A stretch of 32,464 nt of DNA from the NCBI RefSeq assembly GCF_030849505.1, contig NZ_JAUJFI010000056.1:1-32464 (forward strand), read 5' to 3'. Shown in pieces: positions 23,068 through 30,657 of the stretch (position 1 is its first letter; the number at the start of each line of letters is the position of its first letter). The stretch is from Azospirillum isscasi. Its GTDB lineage: Bacteria; Pseudomonadota; Alphaproteobacteria; Azospirillales; Azospirillaceae. The translations under genes and the position numbers were made by a program. The notes below the pieces were generated by a model that made no database searches, was not told the origin of the DNA, and saw only the letters and a list, made by a program, of their open reading frames with translations.

Positions 23068-23097
23068 TTGACAAATGCCGCGATTCTGCCTTTTAAT
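23068..23097 (+). promoter_or_regulatory. Candidate promoter of the torD-fdh operon
   Basis: TTGACA (23068-23073), an 18-nt spacer and TTTAAT (23092-23097; 5 of 6 match) lie about 200 nt before the chaperone start. The long predicted leader (~23104-23299) could hold regulatory structure, but I see no known riboswitch there. Confidence 0.5.
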
Positions 23098-23299
23098 AGC
23101 TCGACCCTGAGCGGTAAGCCACTGATATGGCGCCGCTTTTCGCGGGTGCAATATGAGGTTGTCGGTCCAGGGCGTCTCGGGCGCCGGCCTATGACGCCGT
23201 GAGCCTTCAACGGGCGAGCCAATGCGCCGCCGTTGTCGCGGCGGGTGGGGCCGGGCGCCGGGGTTATGCCGATCTGGTCCTCTTGTCGCGTCGGGAGGA

Positions 23300-23920
23300 A
23301 TGAACGCCGTGTCCTTGGCCGGTGAACACGATCCGTCGGCCCTGCCGCCGGAGGAGATGCAGCGGGCGCAGATCTATGCCCTGCTGGCGCATCTGCTCGC
23401 CCGCCCGCCCGGCGGGGAGTTCCTGGCGGCGCTGGCGGCTCTGGATGGCGACGGCAGCCCCCTCGGGCAGGCGCTGAGCGGTCTGGCCGAATCCGCCCGC
23501 GGCACCGGCGCCGCCGCGGTGGAGGAGGAGTTCAACACCCTCTTCATCGGCGTCGGCGGCGGCATCCTGTCCCCGTACGGCTCCTACTATCTCACCGGGT
23601 TCCTTCACGAAAAGCCGCTGGCCGAGCTGCGCGGCGACATGGCGCTGCTGGGCATCGCCCGCGCCGACGAGGTGAAGGAGCCCGAAGACCATATCGCCGC
23701 CCTGGCCGAAATGATGGCGGGTCTGATCACCGGGGCCTTCGGCGCCCCGGCCGATCTGGAGGCGCAGCGCCGCTTCTTCGACCGCCACATCGGCTCCTGG
23801 GCCGGCACCTTCTTCACCGATCTGGAATCCACGCCGTCCGCCGCCTTCTACCGCGCGGTGGGCACGCTGGGACGCCGGTATCTGGAAGTCGAGGGGAAAG
23901 CCTTCGACATGGCTGCGTAA
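23300..23920 (+). CDS. TorD/DmsD-family chaperone of the formate dehydrogenase
   Basis: The 206-aa all-helical cytoplasmic protein matches the TorD/NarJ/DmsD chaperones. Shared blocks are QRAQIYALLAHLLARPP near the N-terminus, EEEFNTLFIGVGGGILSPYGSYYLTGFL and ERHxGSWAGTFF-like FDRHIGSWAGTFFTDLES. Such chaperones bind the Tat signal of a molybdoenzyme subunit, keep it export-incompetent until cofactor loading, and protect the apoenzyme. The partner here should be FdhA, which has a Tat signal and lies two genes downstream. The GGGAGGA ribosome site abuts ATG 23300; GTG 23309 has better spacing (9 nt) and may be the true start. Confidence 0.88.
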   Translation: MNAVSLAGEHDPSALPPEEMQRAQIYALLAHLLARPPGGEFLAALAALDGDGSPLGQALSGLAESARGTGAAAVEEEFNTLFIGVGGGILSPYGSYYLTGFLHEKPLAELRGDMALLGIARADEVKEPEDHIAALAEMMAGLITGAFGAPADLEAQRRFFDRHIGSWAGTFFTDLESTPSAAFYRAVGTLGRRYLEVEGKAFDMAA

Positions 23921-24073
23921 TCGGGCGGCGTGGCCGGGCTCCGGCCCCGCCGCACGACGGACAACGACAACGAGACCGGCCCGCGACAAGGCCGGTCCGA
24001 ACCACAAGGCCCGGAAACCGGGCGGCACATCGGTCTTCAGTCTCGGGGAAGCCGCGAAGAATAGGGTGAAGCT

Positions 24074-24274
24074 ATGACGGACAAGAAGGAAAAGACCACG
24101 CTCGCGCGGCGCGACCTGTTCCGCGCGGCGGGATTGGGCGTTGGCGCGCTGGGCGCCGCCGCCGTTGGCGCCGTGGCGGGCGTGGAACCGGTGCAGGCTG
24201 CCGAGCCCGCCGCCTCCCAGGGCTACCGCGAGACCGACCATGTCCGGACGGTCTACGAACTGAGCCGCTTCTAA
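24074..24274 (+). CDS. Formate dehydrogenase-region Tat-signal small protein
   Basis: This 66-aa protein consists of a twin-arginine signal (ARRDLFRAAG and a Gly/Ala hydrophobic stretch) and about 24 mature residues (AAEPAASQGYRETDHVRTVYELSRF). It matches the small 'formate dehydrogenase region Tat target' family found just upstream of fdhA in many proteobacteria. The YRETDHVRTVYELSRF ending is the conserved part. It lies 15 nt before fdhA and is surely co-transcribed. Function is unknown: it could be a small periplasmic subunit of the complex or a decoy that engages the TorD-type chaperone. Confidence 0.85.
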   Translation: MTDKKEKTTLARRDLFRAAGLGVGALGAAAVGAVAGVEPVQAAEPAASQGYRETDHVRTVYELSRF

Positions 24275-24289
24275 GAAGGACCGCCGCAC

Positions 24290-27178
24290 ATGCTGACGAA
24301 GAAGAAGGCGGCCGCGTCCGGTGGCCGTTCGCTCGCGAAGATGGTTTCCGGCTTGACCGGCAACACCGTCGACCGTCGTTCGTTCCTCCGCACCTCCGGC
24401 ATCGCCGCCGGTGGCGCGGCCATCGCCGCCACGATGCCCTTCGGCATGGTGAAGAAGGCCGAGGCCGTGACCGCCACCCCCGCCGCGGGCGCGCCGGTGA
24501 AGCTGGTCAAGAACGTCTGCACCCACTGTTCGGTCGGCTGCACCGTCACCGCCGAGGTGCAGAACGGCGTCTGGATCGGCCAGGAGCCGAGCTTCGACAG
24601 CCCGATCAACCTGGGCGCCCATTGCGCCAAGGGCGCCGCGGTGCGCGAGCACGCCCACGGCGACCGCCGCCTGCGCTACCCGATGAAGATGGTGGACGGC
24701 AAGTGGACCCGGATCTCCTGGGACCAGGCCATCCAGGAGGTCGGTGACAAGCTGCTGGCGATCCGCGAGAAGTCCGGCCCGGATTCGGTCTTCTGGCTCG
24801 GCTCGGCCAAGCACAGCAACGAGCAGGCCTATCTGATCCGCAAGTTCGCCGCCTTCTGGGGCACGAACAACGTCGACCACCAGGCCCGCATCTGCCATTC
24901 CACCACCGTCGCCGGCGTGGCGAACGTGTGGGGCTACGGCGCCATGACGAACTCGTACAACGACATCCAGAAGTCGCGCGCGATGTTCTTCATCGGCTCC
25001 AACGCCGCGGAGGCGCACCCGGTCGCCATGCTCCACATCCTGAAGGGCAAGGAGCAGAACAACGCGCCCCTGATCGTCGCCGATCCGCGCTTCACCCGCA
25101 CCGCGGCCAAGGCCGACGAGTACATCCGCTTCCGGCCCGGCACCGACGTGGCGCTGATCTGGGGCATCCTCTGGCACGTCTTCGAGAACGGCTGGGAGGA
25201 CAAGGAGTACATCGCCAAGCGCGTCTACGGCATGGACGAGATCCGCGCCGAGGTCGCCAAGTGGACTCCGGAGGAGGTCGAGAAGGTCACCGGCGTTCCG
25301 GGCTCGCAGCTGAAGCGCGTCGCCCGCACGCTGGCCTCCAACCGTCCCGGCACGCTCGTCTGGTGCATGGGCGGCACGCAGCACCACATCGGCAACAACA
25401 ACACCCGCGCCTATTGCGTGCTCCAGCTGGCACTCGGCAACGTCGGCGTGACGGGCGGCGGCACCAACATCTTCCGCGGCCACGACAACGTGCAGGGTGC
25501 CACCGACTTCGGCGTCACCTCGGACTCGCTGCCCGGCTACTACGGGCTGGCGGAGGGCGCGTGGCGCCACTGGGCGCGCGTCTGGGACGTGCCGTATGAT
25601 CAGGTCCTGGCCCGCTTCAAGGACAAGAAGCTGATGGAGGCCACCGGCATCCCGGTGTCCCGCTGGTTCGACGGCGTCCTGGAAGCCAAGGAGAACATGG
25701 ACCAGCCCGACAGCATCAAGGGCATGGTCTTCTGGGGTCACGCGCCGAACAGCCAGGTCCGCCTTCCCGACATGAAGAAGGCGATGGAGAAGCTGGAGCT
25801 GCTGGTCGTCGTCGATCCGTTCCCGACGATGACCGCCGTCCTGTCCGACCGCAAGGACAACTTCTACCTGCTGCCCGCCGCCACCCAGTTCGAGACCGTC
25901 GGGTCGCGCACCGCGTCCAACCGGTCGGTCCAGTGGTGCGACAAGATCATGGAGCCGCTCTTCGAATCGAAGACCGACCATGAGATCATGTACCTGTTCG
26001 CCAAGAAGTTCGGTTTCGCCGAGCCGATGTTCAAGAACATCAAGCTCCACGGCAACGAGCCGGACATCGAGGACCTGACGCGGGAATGGAACCGCGGCAT
26101 GTGGTCGGTCGGCTACACCGGCCAGTCGCCGGAGCGTCTGAAGCTGCACATGCAGCATCAGGGCACCTTCGACAAGACCACGCTGCGCGCCAACGGCGGC
26201 CCGTGCGACGGCGACTATTACGGCCTGCCTTGGCCCTGCTGGGGCACGCCGGAGATGAAGCATCCGGGCACCGCCAACCTCTACGACACCTCCCTGCCGG
26301 TCGCCGAGGGCGGCGGCGCCTTCCGCGCCCGCTTCGGCGTGGAGCGCAACGGCGTGACGCTGCTGGCCGAGGGTTCCTACCCGGTCGGGTCGGCGGTCAA
26401 GGACGGCTATCCGGAGGTCACCTACGCCATGCTGGAGAAGCTGGGTTACGCCGGCGACTTCACCGAGGCCGAGATGGCGGTGATCCGCAAGATCGGTGGC
26501 GACAAGATCGGCGCCGTGTCCTGGACCACCGACCTGTCGGGCGGCATCCAGCGCGTGGCGATCAAGCACGGCCTGAACCCGCCGGGCAACGCCAAGGCCC
26601 GCTGCGTCGCCTGGAACTTCCCGGACCCGGTGCCGGTGCACCGCGAGCCGCTCTACACGCCGCGCCGCGATCTGGTCGCCAGCTACCCGACCTACAAGGA
26701 CACCAAGTCCTGGCGCCTGCCGACGCTCTACAAGTCCATCCAGGACCGCGACGTGTCGAAGGAGTACCCGATCATCCTCACCTCCGGCCGTCTGGTCGAA
26801 TATGAGGGCGGCGGCGACGAGACCCGGTCGAACCCCTGGCTGGCCGAGCTTCAGCAGGACATGTTCGTCGAGATCAACCCCTTCGACGCCAACAACGCCG
26901 GCATCAAGGACGGCCAGATGGTCTGGGTCGAGGGCGCGGAGCAGGGCAAGGTGAAGGTCAAGGCCATGCTGACGGAGCGTGTCGGCCGCGGCGTCGCCTT
27001 CATGCCCTTCCACTTCGGCGGCCATTACCAGGGCCAGGATCTGCGCGCCAAGTACCCGCAGGGCGCCGACCCGGTCGTGCTGGGCGAGGCGGCGAACACC
27101 GCCACGACCTACGGCTACGACTCGGTCACGCAGATGCAGGAAACCAAGACCACCCTCTGCCGGATCTCGGCGGCCTGA
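24290..27178 (+). CDS. fdhA: Formate dehydrogenase catalytic (alpha) subunit, Mo/W-bis-MGD
   Basis: The 962-aa subunit oxidises formate to CO2. A Tat signal (DRRSFLRTSG) directs export, so formate is oxidised in the periplasm. The N-terminal [4Fe-4S] site is C77-x2-C80-x3-C84 and C112. The metal ligand is C202 followed by H203 (ARICHSTTVAGV), a cysteine where E. coli FdnG uses selenocysteine. DMSO-reductase-family blocks follow: GSNAAEAHPVAMLHILKGK, GGTQHHIGNNNTRAYC, GVTGGGTNIFRGHDNVQGATDFG and the C-terminal MGD-binding domain (TSGRLVEYEGGGDETRSNPW). The whole chain is one polypeptide of the usual length. Whether Mo or W is used is not readable, but a tungstate-type importer is encoded next door. 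Confidence 0.96.
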   Translation: MLTKKKAAASGGRSLAKMVSGLTGNTVDRRSFLRTSGIAAGGAAIAATMPFGMVKKAEAVTATPAAGAPVKLVKNVCTHCSVGCTVTAEVQNGVWIGQEPSFDSPINLGAHCAKGAAVREHAHGDRRLRYPMKMVDGKWTRISWDQAIQEVGDKLLAIREKSGPDSVFWLGSAKHSNEQAYLIRKFAAFWGTNNVDHQARICHSTTVAGVANVWGYGAMTNSYNDIQKSRAMFFIGSNAAEAHPVAMLHILKGKEQNNAPLIVADPRFTRTAAKADEYIRFRPGTDVALIWGILWHVFENGWEDKEYIAKRVYGMDEIRAEVAKWTPEEVEKVTGVPGSQLKRVARTLASNRPGTLVWCMGGTQHHIGNNNTRAYCVLQLALGNVGVTGGGTNIFRGHDNVQGATDFGVTSDSLPGYYGLAEGAWRHWARVWDVPYDQVLARFKDKKLMEATGIPVSRWFDGVLEAKENMDQPDSIKGMVFWGHAPNSQVRLPDMKKAMEKLELLVVVDPFPTMTAVLSDRKDNFYLLPAATQFETVGSRTASNRSVQWCDKIMEPLFESKTDHEIMYLFAKKFGFAEPMFKNIKLHGNEPDIEDLTREWNRGMWSVGYTGQSPERLKLHMQHQGTFDKTTLRANGGPCDGDYYGLPWPCWGTPEMKHPGTANLYDTSLPVAEGGGAFRARFGVERNGVTLLAEGSYPVGSAVKDGYPEVTYAMLEKLGYAGDFTEAEMAVIRKIGGDKIGAVSWTTDLSGGIQRVAIKHGLNPPGNAKARCVAWNFPDPVPVHREPLYTPRRDLVASYPTYKDTKSWRLPTLYKSIQDRDVSKEYPIILTSGRLVEYEGGGDETRSNPWLAELQQDMFVEINPFDANNAGIKDGQMVWVEGAEQGKVKVKAMLTERVGRGVAFMPFHFGGHYQGQDLRAKYPQGADPVVLGEAANTATTYGYDSVTQMQETKTTLCRISAA

Positions 27179-27199
27179 GACGCCTAGGAGTTCATCATC

Positions 27200-27796
27200 A
27201 TGGCCCGTATGAAATTCCTCTGCGACGCGGACCGCTGCATCGAGTGCAACGCCTGCGTCACCGCCTGCAAGAACGAGCACGAGGTGCCTTGGGGCATCAA
27301 CCGCCGCCGCGTCGTCACCATCAACGACGGCAAGCCGGGTGAGCGGTCGATCTCGGTCGCCTGCATGCATTGCTCCGACGCGCCCTGCAAGGCGGTCTGC
27401 CCGGTCGATTGCTTCTACCAGACCGAGCAGGGCGTGGTCCTGCACAACAAGGACCTGTGCATCGGCTGCGGCTACTGCTTCTATGCCTGCCCGTTCGGCG
27501 CCCCGCAGTACCCGCAGGCCGGCAACTTCGGCAGCCGCGGCAAGATGGACAAGTGCACCTTCTGCGCCGGCGGTCCGGAGGCCGACAACACGGACGCGGA
27601 GTACAAGAAGTACGGCCGCAACCGTCTGGCCGAGGGCAAGCTGCCGCTCTGCGCCGAGATGTGCTCGACCAAGGCCCTGCTGGCCGGCGACGGCGACAAG
27701 GTGTCGGACATCTACCGCGAGCGCGTGGTCGCCCGCGGCTTCGGCTCCGGCGCCTGGGGCTGGGGCACCGCCTATCAGATGAAGGCCGGGTCGTGA
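27200..27796 (+). CDS. fdhB: Formate dehydrogenase iron-sulfur (beta) subunit
   Basis: The 198-aa subunit carries four [4Fe-4S] clusters that relay electrons from FdhA to the cytochrome b subunit. Visible sets are CIECNACVTACK at residues ~13-24, CMHCSDAPCKAVCP near 55, CIGCGYCFYACP near 87 and the split set CTFC ... CAEMC. There is no Tat signal, so it is expected to be exported in complex with FdhA. There is also no C-terminal transmembrane helix as in FdnH, so attachment must come from FdhC. GGAG lies 10 nt before ATG. The next ORF starts by GTGA over its stop codon. Confidence 0.95.
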   Translation: MARMKFLCDADRCIECNACVTACKNEHEVPWGINRRRVVTINDGKPGERSISVACMHCSDAPCKAVCPVDCFYQTEQGVVLHNKDLCIGCGYCFYACPFGAPQYPQAGNFGSRGKMDKCTFCAGGPEADNTDAEYKKYGRNRLAEGKLPLCAEMCSTKALLAGDGDKVSDIYRERVVARGFGSGAWGWGTAYQMKAGS

Positions 27797-27987
27797 CCGT
27801 GATCCGCCGCACCGCCGGTCTGATGGCGCTTCTCCTCGTCACCCCGCTTCTGGCGGGGTGCAACGAGGAGGAGCAGGCGCGCCCGATCCATCTGGAAAAG
27901 GGCGTCTACCGCGGCGCCGCGGACACGCAACTGTCCGCGGACCAGACCCGGGCGCTCCAGCAGCGCTCGGCCGGCCAGCGTTTCTGA
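27793..27987 (+). CDS. Small lipoprotein between fdhB and fdhC
   Basis: This 64-aa ORF starts with GTG 27793, which overlaps the fdhB stop (GTGA), with GAAGG 8 nt upstream; GTG 27799 is the alternative. It encodes a lipoprotein signal (TAGLMALLLVTPLLAGC) and then about 40 mature residues: NEEEQARPIHLEKGVYRG, then DTQLSADQTRALQQRSAGQRF. The overlaps and the lipobox make it a real gene, though it has no ATG. It would be lipid-anchored facing the periplasm, near the formate dehydrogenase. I recognise no assigned function. A role in complex assembly or in tethering the periplasmic subunits is inference. Confidence 0.75.
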   Translation: MTVIRRTAGLMALLLVTPLLAGCNEEEQARPIHLEKGVYRGAADTQLSADQTRALQQRSAGQRF

Positions 27988-28019
27988 TGGGCGCGGTTGT
28001 GAAGGGAAGGGCTGACGCA

Positions 28020-29111
28020 ATGACGTCTCATCATTCCAAAGGCTGGCTGGCCAAAGGCTGGCTGGCCAAGGGCTGGCTGGCCAGAGGCTTGCTCCGGTCG
28101 CCGTTCCAGATCGTGCTTCTGGGCGTCGTCATGCTGGCGCTGACCCTGGTCATGGCCAATGTCTCCTCCGCCTCGGCGGGGGAAGCGTTCCCGCCGGTCG
28201 CCAACCAGCCGGCGGACGGCACGTCGAAAGCCGATATGTGGCAGGGCATCCGTTCCGGCGTGCAGGGCACCGTCACGATCCCCAACAAGAGCGCCGGCGT
28301 GCTGGTGCAGTCGGAAGGGGAGGCGTGGCGGTCGCTGCGCAACGGTCCGCTGTCCACCTACGGCGGCTGGGTGCTGGGCGGCATGCTGGGTCTGCTGGTC
28401 CTGTTCTTCCTGGTGCGCGGGCGCATCCGGATCGACGGCCAGAAGACCGGGCGGACCATCCAGCGCTTCAACGCCTTCGAGCGGGGCGTGCACTGGCTGA
28501 CCGCCGGCAGCTTCATCGTCCTGGCCTTCACCGGGCTGAACGTTCTGTACGGGCGCCACACCATCCTGCCGCTGATGGGGCCGGAGGCGTTCGCCGCGAT
28601 GACCCAGTACGGCAAGTTCGCCCACAATTACCTGGGCTTCGCCTTCATGCTGGGCATCGTCCTCATCTTCGTGATGTGGGTGAAGCACAACATTCCGGAG
28701 CGCAACGACATCGCCTGGGCGCTGAAGGCCGGTGGCCTGTTCAGCAAGGGCGTCCACCCGGCGGCGAAGAAGTTCAACGCCGGCCAGAAGGTGATCTTCT
28801 GGGCGACCGTTCTGGGCGGTGCGGCGCTGGGCTTCACGGGCGTGCAGCTCCTGTGGCCCTTCTCCTTCGCCTCGATGGCCGACATGCAGCTTTACCAGCT
28901 CATCCATTCGGCGGTCGCGGTGGTGCTGATCGCGATCGTCATCGCGCACATCTACATCGGCTCGGTCGGCATGGAAGGCGCCTTCGACGCGATGGGCACC
29001 GGCGACGTGGAACTCCAGTGGGCGCGCGAGCACCATTCGCTGTGGGTTCAGGAGGTGACCGGCGAGACGCCGCGCCATCACCACGGCCATCACCGCGCGC
29101 CCGCCGAATGA
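28020..29111 (+). CDS. fdhC: Formate dehydrogenase cytochrome b (gamma) subunit
   Basis: The 363-aa membrane subunit carries two b hemes and reduces quinone. It starts with a GWLAK repeat, then a hydrophobic segment (IVLLGVVMLALTLVMANVSS), a periplasmic region (GTVTIPNKSAGVLVQSEGEAWRSLRNGPL) and the four-helix FdnI-like core. Candidate heme histidines are in FERGVHWLTAG, KFAHNYLGFAF and YQLIHSAVAV/IAHIYIGSVGMEGAF. The C-terminus is a His-rich tail (RHHHGHH). ATG 28020 has GGAAGGG ~8 nt upstream. ATG 27987, which overlaps the lipoprotein stop as TGATG, would add 11 residues and is a real alternative. The next gene overlaps or follows directly. Confidence 0.93.
   Translation: MTSHHSKGWLAKGWLAKGWLARGLLRSPFQIVLLGVVMLALTLVMANVSSASAGEAFPPVANQPADGTSKADMWQGIRSGVQGTVTIPNKSAGVLVQSEGEAWRSLRNGPLSTYGGWVLGGMLGLLVLFFLVRGRIRIDGQKTGRTIQRFNAFERGVHWLTAGSFIVLAFTGLNVLYGRHTILPLMGPEAFAAMTQYGKFAHNYLGFAFMLGIVLIFVMWVKHNIPERNDIAWALKAGGLFSKGVHPAAKKFNAGQKVIFWATVLGGAALGFTGVQLLWPFSFASMADMQLYQLIHSAVAVVLIAIVIAHIYIGSVGMEGAFDAMGTGDVELQWAREHHSLWVQEVTGETPRHHHGHHRAPAE
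28038..28082 (+). repeat. 15-bp tandem repeat (x3) at the start of fdhC
   Basis: AAAGGCTGGCTGGCC at 28038-28052 and 28053-28067, then AAGGGCTGGCTGGCC at 28068-28082, with a partial fourth copy. It encodes GWLAK repeats in frame. Copy-number change would alter the N-terminus without a frameshift. Confidence 0.9.
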
Positions 29112-29122
29112 GGACCGTGTCC

Positions 29123-29512
29123 ATGCGTATGTTCATTGCCGGCCTGCTGCTGGCCGGGGCGGTCGCCGCTCCGGCCTTCGCCCAGACCGCGCCCGCGGCC
29201 AAGCCGGCGCCCATGCCGGCGGACGAGGTGAAGCGGGTCGTCGAGCAGACCCACAACGTGCAGGTCCTGCGCGTCACGGAAGCGGAGCTGGAGGACAGCA
29301 CCACCGTCTACAAGGTCGCCGCCATGAGGCCGGGAACCGCCGGGAACGCCGCCTACATGGTCAGCACCCTGACCGTCGATGCGGCGACCGGCCTCGCTCT
29401 GCCGCCCTTCCGCCACCAGGCGGCGGGTTACAGCCTGCCCCAGGGCGGCAGCTACGAGCCGAACCGGACCTCGAACAACCCCGCGGTCGCCCGCGGGCAC
29501 ACCTGGCGCTGA
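29123..29512 (+). CDS. Exported small protein of the fdh operon, possibly PepSY-like
   Basis: The 129-aa product has a clear signal peptide (MRMFIAGLLLAGAVAAPAFAQ). The mature part DEVKRVVEQTHNVQVLRVTEAELEDSTTVYKVAAM... followed by TLTVDAATGLAL resembles the helix-strand-strand-DxxTG layout of PepSY domains, but this is a weak resemblance seen by eye. The C-terminus (QAAGYSLPQGGSYEPN) is Gly/Asn-rich. ATG 29123 has GAGGA 8 nt upstream; ATG 29108 overlaps the fdhC stop (ATGA) and would add five residues. It is the fourth coupled gene after fdhB and should act in the periplasm beside the enzyme. Function unknown. Confidence 0.75.
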   Translation: MRMFIAGLLLAGAVAAPAFAQTAPAAKPAPMPADEVKRVVEQTHNVQVLRVTEAELEDSTTVYKVAAMRPGTAGNAAYMVSTLTVDAATGLALPPFRHQAAGYSLPQGGSYEPNRTSNNPAVARGHTWR

Positions 29513-29543
29513 GAACACCCGGCGCCACCACCTGTTACCCACG

Positions 29544-29571
29544 GACCGGCGGCGCTGGCTGCCGGTCTTTT
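29544..29571 (+). terminator. Candidate terminator of the fdh operon
   Basis: GACCGGC (29544-29550) pairs with GCCGGTC (29561-29567), followed by T4, CC and T4. The stem is short, so partial readthrough into the WD40 gene 23 nt downstream is possible. Confidence 0.5.
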
Positions 29572-29593
29572 CCTTTTCGGGAGGGGATCGGGC

Positions 29594-30595
29594 ATGGGGA
29601 AGGGACGCCGTCCGGGGAGTCCGCCTTGCCTTGTCCGCCGCCGGCTGTTGGCCCTGGCCGCGCTGGCCCCGGTCCTGGCCTTTCCCCTGCGTTCCCGTGC
29701 TGCCGATCTGGTCGGTCACGGCGCCATGGTCAACGCCGTCGCCGTGTCGCCGGACGGCACCCGCGCCCTGACCGGAAGCTGGGACTATTCCGCCATCCTC
29801 TGGGACCTTGCATCCGCTTCCCAGCGCTCCTCCTTCCATGAGCACGCCGCCGGGGTGACCGCGGTGGCCTTCCTGCCGGACGGCACGCGCGGCCTGACCG
29901 GCAGCCGCGACACGGCCATTATCCTCTGGGACCTGGAAGGCGGGCGTCCCCTGCGCCGCTTCGAGGGGCACACCGGCACGGTGGCCGGTCTGGCGGTGGC
30001 GCCGGACGGGCGGAGCTTCGCCTCCGCCGGCTGGGATTCGGTCGTCCGCGTGTGGGACCCGGAGAGCGGCGCCCTGCTGCGGACGCTGGAGGGGCATGGC
30101 TCCAACGTCAACGCCGTGGCCTTCACGCCGGACGGCGGTCGGCTGGTCTCCGCCGGGTACGATTTCCAAATCCGCGTCTGGGACGCCGCGACCGGGCAGG
30201 AGAAGGCCGTTCTGGAAGGGCACGAGGGCAGCGTGAACGGCCTGTCCCTGTCCCCCGACGGGCGGCTGGCCGCTACGGCCTCCAGCGACGAGACGGTGCG
30301 GCTGTGGGACCTGGAGTCCGGCGCGCTGCTGCGCACGCTCTACGGACACACCGGCTTCGTCACCTCCGTCGCCTTCTCGCCCGATGGCACGACCTTGTTG
30401 TCCGGCGGGGGAGGGGACCGGCGCGTCCGGCTGTGGGATGCCGCCACCGGGCGTCCGCTCGCCTCCTTCCGCGGGCATGAGAAGCCGGTTCTGGCGGTCG
30501 CCTTCACCCCGGACGGGCAGAGCGCCCTGTCCGCCGGCTACGACGCCGTCGTCCGCCATTGGGACTTGAGCAAGGGGGACAGCGACCGTCCTTGA
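29594..30595 (+). CDS. Exported seven-bladed WD40 beta-propeller protein
   Basis: The 333-aa protein has a signal-like N-terminus with adjacent arginines (VRRRLLALAALAPVLAFP, then SRA), so it is probably exported, possibly by Tat. Then come seven WD40 repeats, each ending in WD and starting at GH: the first is near residue 40 and the last ends at HWDLSKGD. Seven blades make a complete propeller with nothing added. GGGAGGGG 7 nt before ATG fixes the start. There is no catalytic residue set; such propellers are protein-binding scaffolds. It directly follows the fdh operon. I know WD40 proteins mostly from the cytoplasm, so an exported, complete one next to formate dehydrogenase is notable. Confidence 0.85.
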   Translation: MGKGRRPGSPPCLVRRRLLALAALAPVLAFPLRSRAADLVGHGAMVNAVAVSPDGTRALTGSWDYSAILWDLASASQRSSFHEHAAGVTAVAFLPDGTRGLTGSRDTAIILWDLEGGRPLRRFEGHTGTVAGLAVAPDGRSFASAGWDSVVRVWDPESGALLRTLEGHGSNVNAVAFTPDGGRLVSAGYDFQIRVWDAATGQEKAVLEGHEGSVNGLSLSPDGRLAATASSDETVRLWDLESGALLRTLYGHTGFVTSVAFSPDGTTLLSGGGGDRRVRLWDAATGRPLASFRGHEKPVLAVAFTPDGQSALSAGYDAVVRHWDLSKGDSDRP

Positions 30596-30657
30596 CAGGC
30601 ATCGCCCGGCCATGGCCCGCTCACCCTCCCGCCGTACCGCAGACGAGACCCCACCCG

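Noticed and set aside
23018..23300. A molybdenum-cofactor riboswitch before torD
   Set aside because: I could not identify the conserved stem arrangement by eye, so only an unassigned leader is reported.
23264..27445. 1393-codon open frame on the minus strand
   Set aside because: It is antisense to torD, fdhA and fdhB, and its Arg/Val/Leu/Asp-rich product has no family motif. Long antisense frames arise in GC-rich coding DNA.
28038..28082. Short tandem repeats as a CRISPR-like array
   Set aside because: Units are 15 bp with no spacers, and they encode an in-frame GWLAK peptide.
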